From positions 992,001-1,056,000 of the forward strand of contig CAWCGU010000006.1 in NCBI GenBank assembly GCA_963795195.1: DNA of 64,000 bases, written 5' to 3'. Numbering within the stretch: position 1 is the stretch's first letter; each line of letters starts with the position of its first letter. Both the position numbers and the translations under genes were made by a program. Below the pieces are notes generated by a model, which saw nothing but the letters and a program-made list of their open reading frames with translations, made no database searches and was not told where the DNA came from. The DNA comes from CAWCGU01 sp963795195 (GTDB lineage Bacteria; Actinomycetota; Thermoleophilia; Solirubrobacterales; 70-9). This document shows positions 55,915 through 64,000 of the stretch, in pieces.

Positions 55915-57105
55915 TCAGCGGCGTTGCACTCCGGCCAGTTCGCCATAGAGCGCCGCGGTGCGCTCGGCGACGTCGCTCCAGTCGAACCCGAGCACGTGCT
56001 CGGAGGCCTCGGCAACCAGGCGGCCGCGCAACTCCCCGTCGGTGAGCAGGCGCTCGACCGCGGCTCCCAGCGAGGCCGGGTCGCGGTCGCGGAAGCGCAG
56101 GCCGACGTCCTCGTTGGGGACGACCTCGCGCAGGCCGCCGGTGTCGGCGACGATGCAGGGACAGCCCGACGCCATCGCCTCCAGAGCGACGAGGCCGAAC
56201 GGCTCGTAGATCGAGGGCACCACGCAGACGTCGGCGATCCGGTAGAGAGAGTGCAGGACGTCGTCGCCGATCCAGCCGAGGAAGGTGCCGTGCTCCATCA
56301 GCCCGAGCGCCTCGGCCTGACTTCGCAGCTCGCCCTCGTGTGTGCCCGATCCGGCGACCAGGAAGCGGGTACCAGGAAGGCGCTGGATCAGCTCGGGCAT
56401 CGCCTCGAGCGCGATCTGAAAGCCCTTCTCGTAGACGAGCCGGCCGATCAGCAGGACGAGGCGCTCATCGGGAGCCGCGAACTCGGCACGCAGCCGGCTC
56501 AGCTCAGCCTCGTCGGGGGTGACCAGGTCCTCGGGGTCGATCCCGTTCGGAATCACGGCGACCTTTTCCTCCTCGACACCGAAGATGTCGGCGATCTGCT
56601 CACGCATGTAGAAGGAACAGGCGATCACGCGGTCGGCACGGTTGGCCATCCAGCGCTCGACGCCATGGATGTAGGACTGGGGATGGTTCTCGACCCAGCC
56701 CTGGTGGCGGCCGTGCTCGGTGGCGTGGATCGTGACGACCAGCGGCGCCGAGAAGCGCCGGGCGAGGTGGTCGCAAGCGTTGGCGACGAGCCAGTCGTGG
56801 CCGTGCACGAGGTCGAAGTCGTAGCGGTCGCCCAGCTCCACGCCGGCGGCGAGCATGTCGAGGTTCATGCGCTCGACCCAGGCGACGAACTCGCCCAGAT
56901 CCTGAGGCCGGCTCGGCTCCAGGACCCGGTGGATGTGAACGCCGCCGGCCGTCTCCTCCTCGGGGGACTCCTCGCCCCCCCTGGTGAGCACGTGTACCTC
57001 GACCCCGCGCGCCGCCAGCCCCTCGGAGACCTTGCGCACATGCCGAGCGAGGCCTCCCTCGATCAGAGGCGGGTACTCCCAGCTGAGGATCAGCACACGT
57101 GGCAC
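55915..57105 (-). CDS. Glycosyltransferase family 4 (glycogen-synthase-like, Rv3032 type)
   Basis: 396 residues, GT-B fold. It begins RVLILSWEYPPLIEGGLARH, with the donor-site loop, and has YDFDLVHGHDWLVANACDHL, VVTIHATEHGRHQGW, the second-domain start RLVLLIGRLVYEKGFQIALE, and the EX7E motif VVPSIYEPFGLVALEAMASG. Genes GT4, GH57 and methyltransferase in this order and orientation match Rv3032, Rv3031 and Rv3030 of M. tuberculosis, which make polymethylated glucan (MGLP). It would extend alpha-1,4-glucan chains. The GH57 gene stop lies 12 bp upstream. Confidence 0.88.
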   Translation of the reverse strand: MPRVLILSWEYPPLIEGGLARHVRKVSEGLAARGVEVHVLTRGGEESPEEETAGGVHIHRVLEPSRPQDLGEFVAWVERMNLDMLAAGVELGDRYDFDLVHGHDWLVANACDHLARRFSAPLVVTIHATEHGRHQGWVENHPQSYIHGVERWMANRADRVIACSFYMREQIADIFGVEEEKVAVIPNGIDPEDLVTPDEAELSRLRAEFAAPDERLVLLIGRLVYEKGFQIALEAMPELIQRLPGTRFLVAGSGTHEGELRSQAEALGLMEHGTFLGWIGDDVLHSLYRIADVCVVPSIYEPFGLVALEAMASGCPCIVADTGGLREVVPNEDVGLRFRDRDPASLGAAVERLLTDGELRGRLVAEASEHVLGFDWSDVAERTAALYGELAGVQRR

Positions 57106-57117
57106 GGTCGGTTCCAG

Positions 57118-58533
57118 CTACGGCTCGAGCAGGGGAGCGAGGCTGATGTCGGGGGCCAGGTTCCGCATGCGAGGGTCGGACGGCGCGCGAGAGTCTAGGG
57201 CCTCCAACAGGGCACGAGAGTGGTCAACCGCGCGACCGAACGCGTACTCGCCTGCCTGCGCGCGGGAGTCGAGGAAGGCCCAATCGCTTGCCTGAGTCGC
57301 CAGCAGCTCACGGGCGGCCCGTATCGCAGAGTCGGGCTCCAGTCCTCGATCGAGCTCGCGCAGCAGGCGCAGCTCGAGCCCCCGGGAAGCCCAGGTGAGG
57401 TCGGTCACCGCCGGCGAATCCCAGGTCTGCAGGTCCTTGCCCTCCCCCCAGGTCGACTCGATCATCGACCGAGCTTCGGGTTCGTGCTCGGCGAGGGCCT
57501 GCGGGAGCGTCAGCAGTCGCAGACCGCTCGCGGCCGCCCGTTCGATCACGCCGGCCAGCCACTGAGGTCCCTCCGTCCACCAGGTCCCCAGAAGTTCCGT
57601 ATCGATGGCGAAGACGAGCAGGCCGCGCCGGCCGCGCCGCGCCTCGAACTCGCCCAGGGCATCTGCGACGTAGGCGAGGAAGTCATCGGCCTGCGCCGCC
57701 GCCCGGGCGCTCGCCGCGGCGGCGTCATAGGGCTCACCCCCGATCGACCAGAGGCGCATCCCGGCCAGCGACTGGCGGTGGTACTCCTGGTAGGCGGGGT
57801 CAGATGGATAGCCCGCGGCGCCCCAGACGCGTTCGATCGCCGGCCAGTGCAGGGGAAACGCGACCAAACCATTGCCCGCCTCAATCGGCGCCAGCGCTTG
57901 CGTCGCGTCCTCGTGTCGGCTTTGGTCGGTGCAGAAGAAGCGCACCCCGCGCTCCGCCAGCAGTGCCTCGATCCCAGGCCGGTAGGCGCACTCGGGCAGC
58001 CAGAAGCCGTCGCTCGGCCCGAAGCGGCGGCGGTGGGAACGCAGCCCGGCGTCGATCTGCAGCCGCTTGCCGGCGCGGGTTGCGAGCAGTGGCAGCACCG
58101 AGTGGGTCGCGGTCGAGCCGATCACCGCGAGATCGCGATCGCGGGCGGCGTCGGTGAACGCCCGCAGCAGGTCGCCGTCGAGTTCTTCGAGCCGAGCCAG
58201 CGCGCGGCGGTAGCGCGCCGCCAGCACCCGGGCCGGCGCCTGCAGTTCCGCCGATGCCTCCCGCGCATCCGTCTCGGCGGTCCCGAGGCGAAACTCGGTG
58301 GCCCAGGCCGTCAGTCGATCGGCGACCCCGTCGGCGTCGAGCTGGTCGGCGAGCACGGGCGTCACCGTCAGCGTCAGCGAGCGGGCAACCTCGAGCACCG
58401 GCAGGTAGGAACTGAGCACAGCCTCGAAGAGCCACTCCTCACCGAACGGGTAGGTGCCGAAGCCCTCGACGTAGGGCATGTGGCTGTGGAGGACGATCGC
58501 CAGATCGCCAACAGAGTCGGCGCTGCTAGGCAT
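57118..58533 (-). CDS. GH57 family alpha-glucan branching enzyme (Rv3031 type)
   Basis: 471 residues. The five GH57 motifs are visible: HSHMPY near the start, VIGSTATHSVLPLL, DGFWLPECAYRPG with the nucleophile Glu, FAIDTELLGTWWTEGPQW with the acid Asp, and the C-terminal helical region WASRGLELRLLRELDRGLEP. The group includes the thermophile branching enzymes and the mycobacterial Rv3031. It overlaps the upstream methyltransferase gene by 8 bp and is 12 bp upstream of the GT4, so the three form an operon. Substrate: short alpha-1,4 glucan. Confidence 0.9.
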   Translation of the reverse strand: MPSSADSVGDLAIVLHSHMPYVEGFGTYPFGEEWLFEAVLSSYLPVLEVARSLTLTVTPVLADQLDADGVADRLTAWATEFRLGTAETDAREASAELQAPARVLAARYRRALARLEELDGDLLRAFTDAARDRDLAVIGSTATHSVLPLLATRAGKRLQIDAGLRSHRRRFGPSDGFWLPECAYRPGIEALLAERGVRFFCTDQSRHEDATQALAPIEAGNGLVAFPLHWPAIERVWGAAGYPSDPAYQEYHRQSLAGMRLWSIGGEPYDAAAASARAAAQADDFLAYVADALGEFEARRGRRGLLVFAIDTELLGTWWTEGPQWLAGVIERAAASGLRLLTLPQALAEHEPEARSMIESTWGEGKDLQTWDSPAVTDLTWASRGLELRLLRELDRGLEPDSAIRAARELLATQASDWAFLDSRAQAGEYAFGRAVDHSRALLEALDSRAPSDPRMRNLAPDISLAPLLEP

Positions 58534-59272
58534 GGCAGATGGCTATGAAGTCCAGAGCCGCATCCAGGTTCTCGGATGAGAGCGCAAAGTCGCTCGATGA
58601 GATCGCCGGGACGAAGCGGTCGTAGAAGGGCTTGGTCAGGCGCAGGGGCGGGTGAATTCGGTCCCAGCCGAGGTTGAGGGCCAGCTGGTGCAGGCGCAGC
58701 TTTCCGGCGTGGTGCAGGCCGAGGATCTCGACCGTCGAGAAGGCCGGCTCGAGCAGCTGCCTGTACTCCTCGGCCGTGTACTCGCGCAGGTGCCAGGGGT
58801 TGTCGGACTTCTCGGCGCCGGGGGGCGCCAGCGTCAGCCGGTTGGGCGTCGAGATGTAGCTCACCGGAGCGATGCGGGCGAATCCCTCCAGCAGGCGCTC
58901 GGGCTCGTGGATGTGCTCGATCGTCTGCAGGAACACGACTGCATCGCAGGGCTGCGCGAAGCTCTCGACGAGCTCGCGACGGAAGCTGAGGTTGGAGCGC
59001 CGGTAGCGAAGGCGCGCGTGCTCGTGGGCCTCGGGGTTGGCGTCGACGCCGATCACGGCGGCAGCCGAACCCGCCAGTAGGTCGGACCCGTAGCCCTCGC
59101 CGCAGGCGAGATCGACGACGCGGTCGCCGGCGACACGGCTCGCGATCCACTCATAGACGGCGAGGTGGCGGCGGTACCAGTAATTCTCCTCAGGCACGTC
59201 GGGAAGCGTGCGCTCCCCGGTCAGTGCGAGCGGAGGCACGCCGGCATGCTGATCGCGTTGCAGGTGCTCCAT
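58526..59272 (-). CDS. Class I SAM methyltransferase (Rv3030-like)
   Basis: 248 residues from the ATG at 59272 (a further ATG at 59320 overlaps the divergent gene's start). SAM site RVVDLACGEGYGSDLLAG and GVDANPEAHEHARLRY; then AVVFLQTIEHIHEPERLLEG and YISTPNRLTLAPPGAEKSDN, PWHLREYTAEEYRQLLE. The order with GH57 and GT4 is that of Rv3030-Rv3032, so it may methylate a glucan glucose. Reading differently, it could be a general sugar methyltransferase. Confidence 0.82.
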   Translation of the reverse strand: MEHLQRDQHAGVPPLALTGERTLPDVPEENYWYRRHLAVYEWIASRVAGDRVVDLACGEGYGSDLLAGSAAAVIGVDANPEAHEHARLRYRRSNLSFRRELVESFAQPCDAVVFLQTIEHIHEPERLLEGFARIAPVSYISTPNRLTLAPPGAEKSDNPWHLREYTAEEYRQLLEPAFSTVEILGLHHAGKLRLHQLALNLGWDRIHPPLRLTKPFYDRFVPAISSSDFALSSENLDAALDFIAICHA

Positions 59273-59318
59273 GGGACGCGTGAAGTTAGTGAGTGCGAGG
59301 TGAATATCCTGCGGCGCC

Positions 59319-60257
59319 ATGCCTGCGACGCCCGGAGCAGCCCCAGAACGGATCAGGGAGGCGAACGTCCTTTACCACGACGCCGCCGCGTCCGAGTACG
59401 ACTCCAAGTGGGGAATCGACTTCGGCGGCCTCGGCCGCGATCAGGTGCGGATGAAGATCGATCGCATGCTCGGCACTGGGCCGGCGACCAACGGCGGCCC
59501 GCGCCAGCCGCGCTTTGGCGATGTGCTCGAAATCGGCTCGGGCACCGGCTACTTCGGCCTCAATCTGCACCAGCAGGGACTCTTCGGCAGGCTGACCGCC
59601 AGCGACATCTCGCAGGGCATGCTCGACCAGCTCGCGGCGACCGCAGTCGAACTCGGCCTGGAAATCGAGGCTGTCCGCGCGGACGCCGAGTCGCTGCCCT
59701 TCGAGGACGACAGCTTCGACCTGGTGCTCGGCCACGCCGTGCTGCACCACATCCCCGATATGGACCAGGCCGCGAGCGAGCTGCTGCGCGTGCTGCGCCC
59801 CGGAGGCCAGATCGCCTTCTGCGGTGAGCCGTCGCGCTACGGCGACCGGCTCGCGATGCTGCCCAAGCGCAGCGGCCTGCTCGTGGCCCCGCTCTGGCGC
59901 CGCGCCATCGGGGTCGATGCGCGCCGCCACGATTCCCACCAGCACCACGACGGGCACGAGTACGAGGGCGAGGTCGACGTCCACGCCTTCGTGCCCGCCG
60001 ACCTGCGCACGATCTTCCGCGGCGCCGGTTTCGATGAGGTAAGCGTTTTGGGCGAGGAGCTCGTCGCAAACGTCTACGGCTGGCTGCTTCGCTCGCTGGA
60101 GGCGACCGCGGAGCCCGACGACGTTCCCTGGGCATGGCGCTCCTTCGCTTTTCGCAGCTACCTGACGCTGCAGCGGCTCGACCGCGCCGTGCTCGAGCCG
60201 CGGCTGCCGGCGGAGCTCTTCTACAACCTGATGCTCTCGGCCCGCAAGCCGGAGTAG
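59319..60257 (+). CDS. Class I SAM methyltransferase
   Basis: 312 residues. REANVLYHDAAASEYDSKWG is followed by the SAM-site FGDVLEIGSGTGYFGLNLHQ, ASDISQGMLDQLAATA, AESLPFEDDSFDLVLGHAVL and HHIPDMDQAASELLRVLRPG. The C-terminal 150 residues (RSYLTLQRLDRAVLEPRLPA) form a lineage-specific domain. ATG at 59319 shares CATG with a possible divergent start of the neighbour. It is divergent from the glucan operon and convergent with dipZ (3-bp gap). Substrate unknown. Confidence 0.82.
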   Translation: MPATPGAAPERIREANVLYHDAAASEYDSKWGIDFGGLGRDQVRMKIDRMLGTGPATNGGPRQPRFGDVLEIGSGTGYFGLNLHQQGLFGRLTASDISQGMLDQLAATAVELGLEIEAVRADAESLPFEDDSFDLVLGHAVLHHIPDMDQAASELLRVLRPGGQIAFCGEPSRYGDRLAMLPKRSGLLVAPLWRRAIGVDARRHDSHQHHDGHEYEGEVDVHAFVPADLRTIFRGAGFDEVSVLGEELVANVYGWLLRSLEATAEPDDVPWAWRSFAFRSYLTLQRLDRAVLEPRLPAELFYNLMLSARKPE

Positions 60258-60260
60258 GCA

Positions 60261-61997
60261 CTAGCCGAACGTAAACGCGTAGCCGCTTATTCCCGGCTGG
60301 AAGCGCAGGGTCAGGGTGTGCTCGCCGGCGTCGGGGAGGTCGACGAGTCGGTAGAGGCGGTGGTTGGAGACGGTCACGACGCCGTTCTCGACGTCCTCAC
60401 CCGCCACGTCGTCGGAAATCGGTTCACCGTCGAGCAGCACCTCCACCTCCCCGCTTTGGTGAGGGAAGCCCATCACCGTGAAGACGCGCCTCGCCTTGAA
60501 GCGCAGGCTGATGCTCGCGTCATCAACGGCCTTCGCGTCCTCGGCAGCGACGGTCCAGGTGCCGCCGTAGGCGAATTGGTTGAGCCTGAGGCGCTCGGGG
60601 TTGGGCTGGCCGTAGTCGTGCGGGCCGGGGCGCAGCGGCGTGATGAAGCCCGCAGCGCGGGCGCCCCCGAAGTAGGTCTCCGGGGTGTTCAGGCCCGGGT
60701 CGATCGTCTCGCCGCTCGCCTCGGTGCGCTCTCCGAGATCATCCTCGCCCGCCTCAGCGAGCAGCGAGCGGATCGCCCGTTCGGTCGTTCCGTAGTCGCC
60801 CTCGCCGAAATGGACGTAGCGGACGTTGCCCTCGGCGTCGATCAGGTACTTCGCCGGCCAGTACTGGTTTGCGAAGGCTGTCCACGTCCCCAGCTCGTTG
60901 TCCTGGACGACCGGGTACTCGATGTCGAAGTCGTCGATGGCTCCGGCGACGTTGTCCGGATCCCGCTCGAACGGGAACTCCGGCGCGTGCACGCCGATGA
61001 TCGTCAGGCCCTGATCGCGGTACTCAGCGTCCCAGGCGCGCAGGTAGGGGAAGGTACGGATGCAGTTGATGCAGGTGTAGGTCCAGAAGTCGATCAGGGT
61101 CACGTTGCCCTCCTCGACCTGGCCGGCGATGGTCAGCGGCTCGCTGTTGAACCACTCCCCTCCCCCGGGAACGATCTCGGGAGCCGCTCCCAGGATCGGC
61201 AACTCGAGGCCCTGCTCGGCCTCGTTGGCGCCGCCCTCGATCGCGGCCGCGTGAGGGCTGGCCCGGACCTCGGCCAGCTCGTCTGAGATCAGGTCGGACT
61301 CCTCGAGGGCGGAAGCCGGGTTGCGCAGGAAACCGGGCAGGTTCTCGGCGATCGAGCGCTGGAAGCGCAGGTCGAGTTCGGCCAGCATGCCCACCGCGAC
61401 GGCGACCATCACGACCCCGAGCGCGACCTGGATCTTGGACTGGATCGGCTTCAGGCGGTCGGTCAGCCTGCGTCCGCCGAGCAGCAGCGCGTAGATGACC
61501 AGCGACGAGCCGAGCGCGTAGGAGATCGCAACCAGCAGCTTGCCCGCGGTGAAATCCTGAGCGGCCGAGACGGTGATGATCCCGGCGAGGATCGGCCCGG
61601 CGCAGGGGGCGTAGACGATTCCGAGGCTGGCGCCGACCAGCAGGCCCGTGCCGAACCCGTCCCCTCCCCGGTTTCGCGTTGCCGGCATCAGGCGGCTGAT
61701 CGCCGCCTCGATGCGGTCGGCGAGCGGCGGGATCATCAGCGTGATCCCGAAGCCCAGCAGGACGACGATCGCGATCGTGCGCACGAGGTCGTCGGGCAGT
61801 CCGAGCGCGTCGATGACGTAGACGAGACCGACTATCGCGAACGTGAAGGTGACTCCGAGGCCGATCACGACTCCGAGCGGGCGCCTGCGGCCACCGGTCA
61901 CCCCGGCTGAGAGGACCGCGGGAAGGATCGGCAGCACGCACGGCGAGAGCGCGGTACCGGCGCCCGCGACGAACGCGAAAAGTGCGAGGAGGATCAC
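60261..61997 (-). CDS. dipZ: DipZ: CcdA membrane domain, thioredoxin-like domain and carbohydrate-binding-like C-terminus
   Basis: 578 residues. The CcdA part has six to seven helices with the two redox Cys in TALSPCVLPILPAVLSAG and YAPCAGPILAGII. The extracytoplasmic thioredoxin-like domain has the CxxC motif in IDFWTYTCINCIRTFPYL and GVHAPEFPFERDPDNV. The final 130 residues (FAYGGTWTVAAEDAKAVDDA; RFKARRVFTVMGFPHQSGEV) are the beta-sandwich seen in DipZ. It brings reducing power across the membrane for cytochrome c or secreted thiol proteins. Likely co-acts with the disulfide-rich secreted proteins here, by inference. Confidence 0.92.
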   Translation of the reverse strand: MILLALFAFVAGAGTALSPCVLPILPAVLSAGVTGGRRRPLGVVIGLGVTFTFAIVGLVYVIDALGLPDDLVRTIAIVVLLGFGITLMIPPLADRIEAAISRLMPATRNRGGDGFGTGLLVGASLGIVYAPCAGPILAGIITVSAAQDFTAGKLLVAISYALGSSLVIYALLLGGRRLTDRLKPIQSKIQVALGVVMVAVAVGMLAELDLRFQRSIAENLPGFLRNPASALEESDLISDELAEVRASPHAAAIEGGANEAEQGLELPILGAAPEIVPGGGEWFNSEPLTIAGQVEEGNVTLIDFWTYTCINCIRTFPYLRAWDAEYRDQGLTIIGVHAPEFPFERDPDNVAGAIDDFDIEYPVVQDNELGTWTAFANQYWPAKYLIDAEGNVRYVHFGEGDYGTTERAIRSLLAEAGEDDLGERTEASGETIDPGLNTPETYFGGARAAGFITPLRPGPHDYGQPNPERLRLNQFAYGGTWTVAAEDAKAVDDASISLRFKARRVFTVMGFPHQSGEVEVLLDGEPISDDVAGEDVENGVVTVSNHRLYRLVDLPDAGEHTLTLRFQPGISGYAFTFG

Positions 61998-62131
61998 AAG
62001 CTAAAGATCGGGTGCACGAATAAACGGGTCTTCAAGTCGACGTCGTCCGGGCAGGCATGAGCAGCCCGCCCTTCTGTTGGTCTGCCGCCCCGCGCAAACG
62101 TTTCACGTTGCTTTCGGGAAGACTGCCATTC

Positions 62132-63499
62132 GTGGATCAACTCGAAACCGATGTCGCCGTCGTCGGAGCCGGCTTGGCGGGCCTCGCGGCCGCGCGAGCC
62201 ATCGTTGCGGCAGGCCACGAGGCGATCGTGCTCGAGGCACGCGACACGGTCGGCGGACGCACGCTCAACGCGGACATCGGCGACGGGCAGGTCGTCGAGA
62301 TCGGCGGGCAGTGGGTCGGCCCGACGCAGGAGCGGATCGCGGCGATGGCGGGTGAGCTCGGCGTCGAAACTTTTCCGACCAACACCAAGGGCGACAACCT
62401 GCTGCTGATCAACGGCAGGCTGAAGCGCTACAGCGGAACGATCCCGAAGCTCGGGCCCCTGGTGCTGCTCGACGTGGCGAACGCCTTGCGAAAGCTCAAC
62501 GGGCTGGCCTCGCGAATCGATCTCGAGGCACCCTGGGAGTCGCCCAATGCAGCAGAGCTCGACTCGATCAGCCTCGGCGCCTGGGTCCGGCGCAACGTGC
62601 GAACCAGGGTCGCCAGGCGGCTGCTGCGAGTAGCCGTGCGCACTATCTGGGGCGCCGAGGCCGACGAGCTCTCGATGCTCCACGTCGCCTTCTACGTGCA
62701 CTCGGGCGGCAGCTTCGAGCTGCTCACCGATGTCGAGGGCGGCGCCCAGCAGGACCGCTACGTCGGCGGCTCTCAGGCCGTCTCGCTGCGGGCGGCCGAG
62801 GACCTCGGCGATCGGGTCCGCCTCTTAAGCCCGGTGCGATCGGTCCAACACGGGCCCGCCGGCGTGGCGCTGCGGGCCGGCGAGGTCGAGGTTCACGCCA
62901 AGCGAGCCATTCTCACCATCCCCCCTCCCCTCGTTTCACGGATCGACTTCGAGCCGATGCTGCCGCCGGCACGCGCACAGCTCGCCCAGCGCATGCCCCA
63001 GGGCTGGCTGGTCAAGTGCACCGCGATCTACTCGAAGCCGTTCTGGCGGGACGACGGCCTGTCCGGGGAGGCGATGAACGAGGCGGGCCCGGTGACGATG
63101 ACGTTCGACAACACGCCGCCTTCCGGGTCTCCCGGCGCGCTCGTCGGCTTCGTCGGCGGAGCGGACGCCCGCGCCTTCGCCGAGCTCGGCAAGTCCGAAC
63201 GCCGCCAGGCGGTGCTCAGTTGCTTCGAGTCGCTGTTCGGCGCTAGCGCGAAGGCGGCGGAGCGCTACATCGAGCAGGACTGGGCCGCCGAGCCCTGGAT
63301 CGGCGGCGGCCCGGTCAGCAACTTCGCCCCCGGCGGGGTGACGGCCTCGGCTTCGGTGCTGCGGGAGCCTTTCGGGCCGATCCATTGGGCCGGAACGGAG
63401 ACCGCGACGGTCTGGAACGGCTATATGGACGGCGCCGTCAGCTCTGGGGAACGTGCGGCTGCTGAGGTGCTTGCAGCGTTCGGCAGCGAAACAACTTGA
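62132..63499 (+). CDS. FAD-dependent amine oxidase (monoamine oxidase-like)
   Basis: 455 residues from the GTG at 62132, which puts the FAD motif AVVGAGLAGLAAARAIVA (dinucleotide fold) eight residues in; an ATG at 62057 would add 25 unlike residues. Then EARDTVGGRTLNAD, GGQWVGPTQERIAAMA, and at the C-terminal flavin site GPIHWAGTETATVWNGYMDG AVSSG. The family oxidises amines such as putrescine or tyramine to aldehydes with H2O2. Its last 62 bases overlap tail to tail with the cyclase gene. Divergent from dipZ, 134 bp apart. Confidence 0.85.
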   Translation: MDQLETDVAVVGAGLAGLAAARAIVAAGHEAIVLEARDTVGGRTLNADIGDGQVVEIGGQWVGPTQERIAAMAGELGVETFPTNTKGDNLLLINGRLKRYSGTIPKLGPLVLLDVANALRKLNGLASRIDLEAPWESPNAAELDSISLGAWVRRNVRTRVARRLLRVAVRTIWGAEADELSMLHVAFYVHSGGSFELLTDVEGGAQQDRYVGGSQAVSLRAAEDLGDRVRLLSPVRSVQHGPAGVALRAGEVEVHAKRAILTIPPPLVSRIDFEPMLPPARAQLAQRMPQGWLVKCTAIYSKPFWRDDGLSGEAMNEAGPVTMTFDNTPPSGSPGALVGFVGGADARAFAELGKSERRQAVLSCFESLFGASAKAAERYIEQDWAAEPWIGGGPVSNFAPGGVTASASVLREPFGPIHWAGTETATVWNGYMDGAVSSGERAAAEVLAAFGSETT

Positions 63500-64000
63500 C
63501 CTCGCTGCCGACCCCTTTCAGCCTGCGGGCGCCGGCGAAGGACCACGCATAGGACTCCTCGACAGCCTCCATCGTCGCCTCGTCGCAGAGCACGCTGCCG
63601 GGCCTGGCGACGCCGGTGATGCGGCTGGCGAGGTTGACCGGGTGGCCGTACCAGTCGCCGGCTCGCGGCAGCGCCAGTCCGCTGGCGACGCCGGCTCGCA
63701 GCTGGGGGAAGCCGTCCTCATCGTCAGCCCGCTCGACAAGCTCGACTGCCGCGTTGAGAAGCGGCTCCGTTTGCGAGGCGACCAGCATGGCCGCGTCGCC
63801 GAGCATCTTTACCAAGCGCACGGGCGCGCTTGCCACATCCGTGGCCAGCGCCGTGAGGCGGCCGGTGATCTCACCGAGCTCCTCCGGAGCGACACGCTCG
63901 CCCAGCTTCGTGAACCCGACCAGGTCGGCAAAGCAGACGCTGACCTCCTCCCCGGTCGTTGATGGGCCGTGCTTGAGTGCGTCGCCGGTGACCACCTCCC
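63438..64000 (-). CDS. Class III adenylate/guanylate cyclase domain protein, 5' end off window
   Basis: The visible part is about 187 residues and probably lacks its N-terminus, because the frame runs open to the window edge and the first visible residues (VVTGDALKHGP) resemble the middle of such proteins. Metal-binding Asp is in VCFADLVGFTKL. LVKMLGDAAMLVA carries the second Asp. WYGHPVNLASRITGVARPGS and the C-terminal SFAGARRLKGVGSEVKLFRC fit the catalytic fold. The dimerisation Arg in SRIT is kept. Full-length relatives carry an N-terminal regulatory region. Confidence 0.8.
   Translation of the reverse strand, partial: EVVTGDALKHGPSTTGEEVSVCFADLVGFTKLGERVAPEELGEITGRLTALATDVASAPVRLVKMLGDAAMLVASQTEPLLNAAVELVERADDEDGFPQLRAGVASGLALPRAGDWYGHPVNLASRITGVARPGSVLCDEATMEAVEESYAWSFAGARRLKGVGSEVKLFRCRTLQAPQQPHVPQS

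Overview
The window is high-GC DNA densely packed with genes, mostly on the minus strand, with many GTG/TTG starts and 1-11 bp start/stop overlaps. The gene set suggests a deep-branching actinobacterium, most likely of the Thermoleophilia (Solirubrobacterales-like). Pointers are the Rv1298-Rv1311-like block rpmE/prfA/prmC/sua5/wecA/atp, a three-gene cluster like mycobacterial Rv3030-Rv3032, a DipZ protein, and AbiEi/DUF559 and Ig-like/Calx-beta secreted proteins. This placement is inference; no rRNA is present. No tRNA, rRNA, CRISPR array, prophage or IS element was seen.

Layout. 1-4.8 kb (minus): cell-envelope sugar genes (NDP-sugar pyrophosphorylase, cut by the window edge; UDP-glucose dehydrogenase), an LCP-family ligase and an M20 peptidase. 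4.9-8.1 kb: two tandem paralogous sulfatases. 8.1-15.6 kb: the F1Fo ATP synthase operon atpZ-(atpI-like/atpB)-E-F-H-A-G-D-C. 15.9-26.4 kb: S1 protease, WecA-like transferase, DUF354 protein, glyA, a secreted Calx-beta protein, sua5, prmC, prfA, a catalase-type peroxidase, an RTX-repeat protein and rpmE. 26.4-30.4 kb: etfB-etfA-ETF:quinone oxidoreductase and the small (B12-binding) subunit of methylmalonyl-CoA mutase. 30.4-42.6 kb: two complete five-gene peptide-type ABC transporters head to tail.

42.7-48.5 kb: a cupin, the large methylmalonyl-CoA mutase subunit, a HAD phosphatase, thiolase and PepA. 48.5-50.8 kb: a solo AbiEi/DUF559-type gene bracketed by two related 55-bp palindromic repeats, then a 51-codon micro-gene plus thioesterase divergent from an HxlR regulator. 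50.9-55.9 kb: a third sulfatase, acyl-CoA dehydrogenase, a PRC-barrel-like protein coupled to MeaB, and a hexapeptide acyltransferase. 55.9-60.3 kb: GT4, GH57 and methyltransferase genes (polymethylated glucan type) and a second methyltransferase. 60.3-64 kb: DipZ, a flavin amine oxidase and a class III cyclase cut by the window end.

The acyl-CoA dehydrogenase, EtfAB, ETF-QO, thiolase, split mutase and MeaB together describe fatty-acid/branched-chain oxidation feeding the quinone pool and the ATP synthase. The transporters would supply peptides.

Quality warning: fourteen single-base frame changes (thirteen +1, one -1) break otherwise normal housekeeping genes between 3.4 and 31.4 kb, ten of them between 10.6 and 14.4 kb in the atp operon. 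None is seen from 31.4 kb to the end. They look like consensus errors. Coordinates of the affected genes span the whole reconstructed gene.
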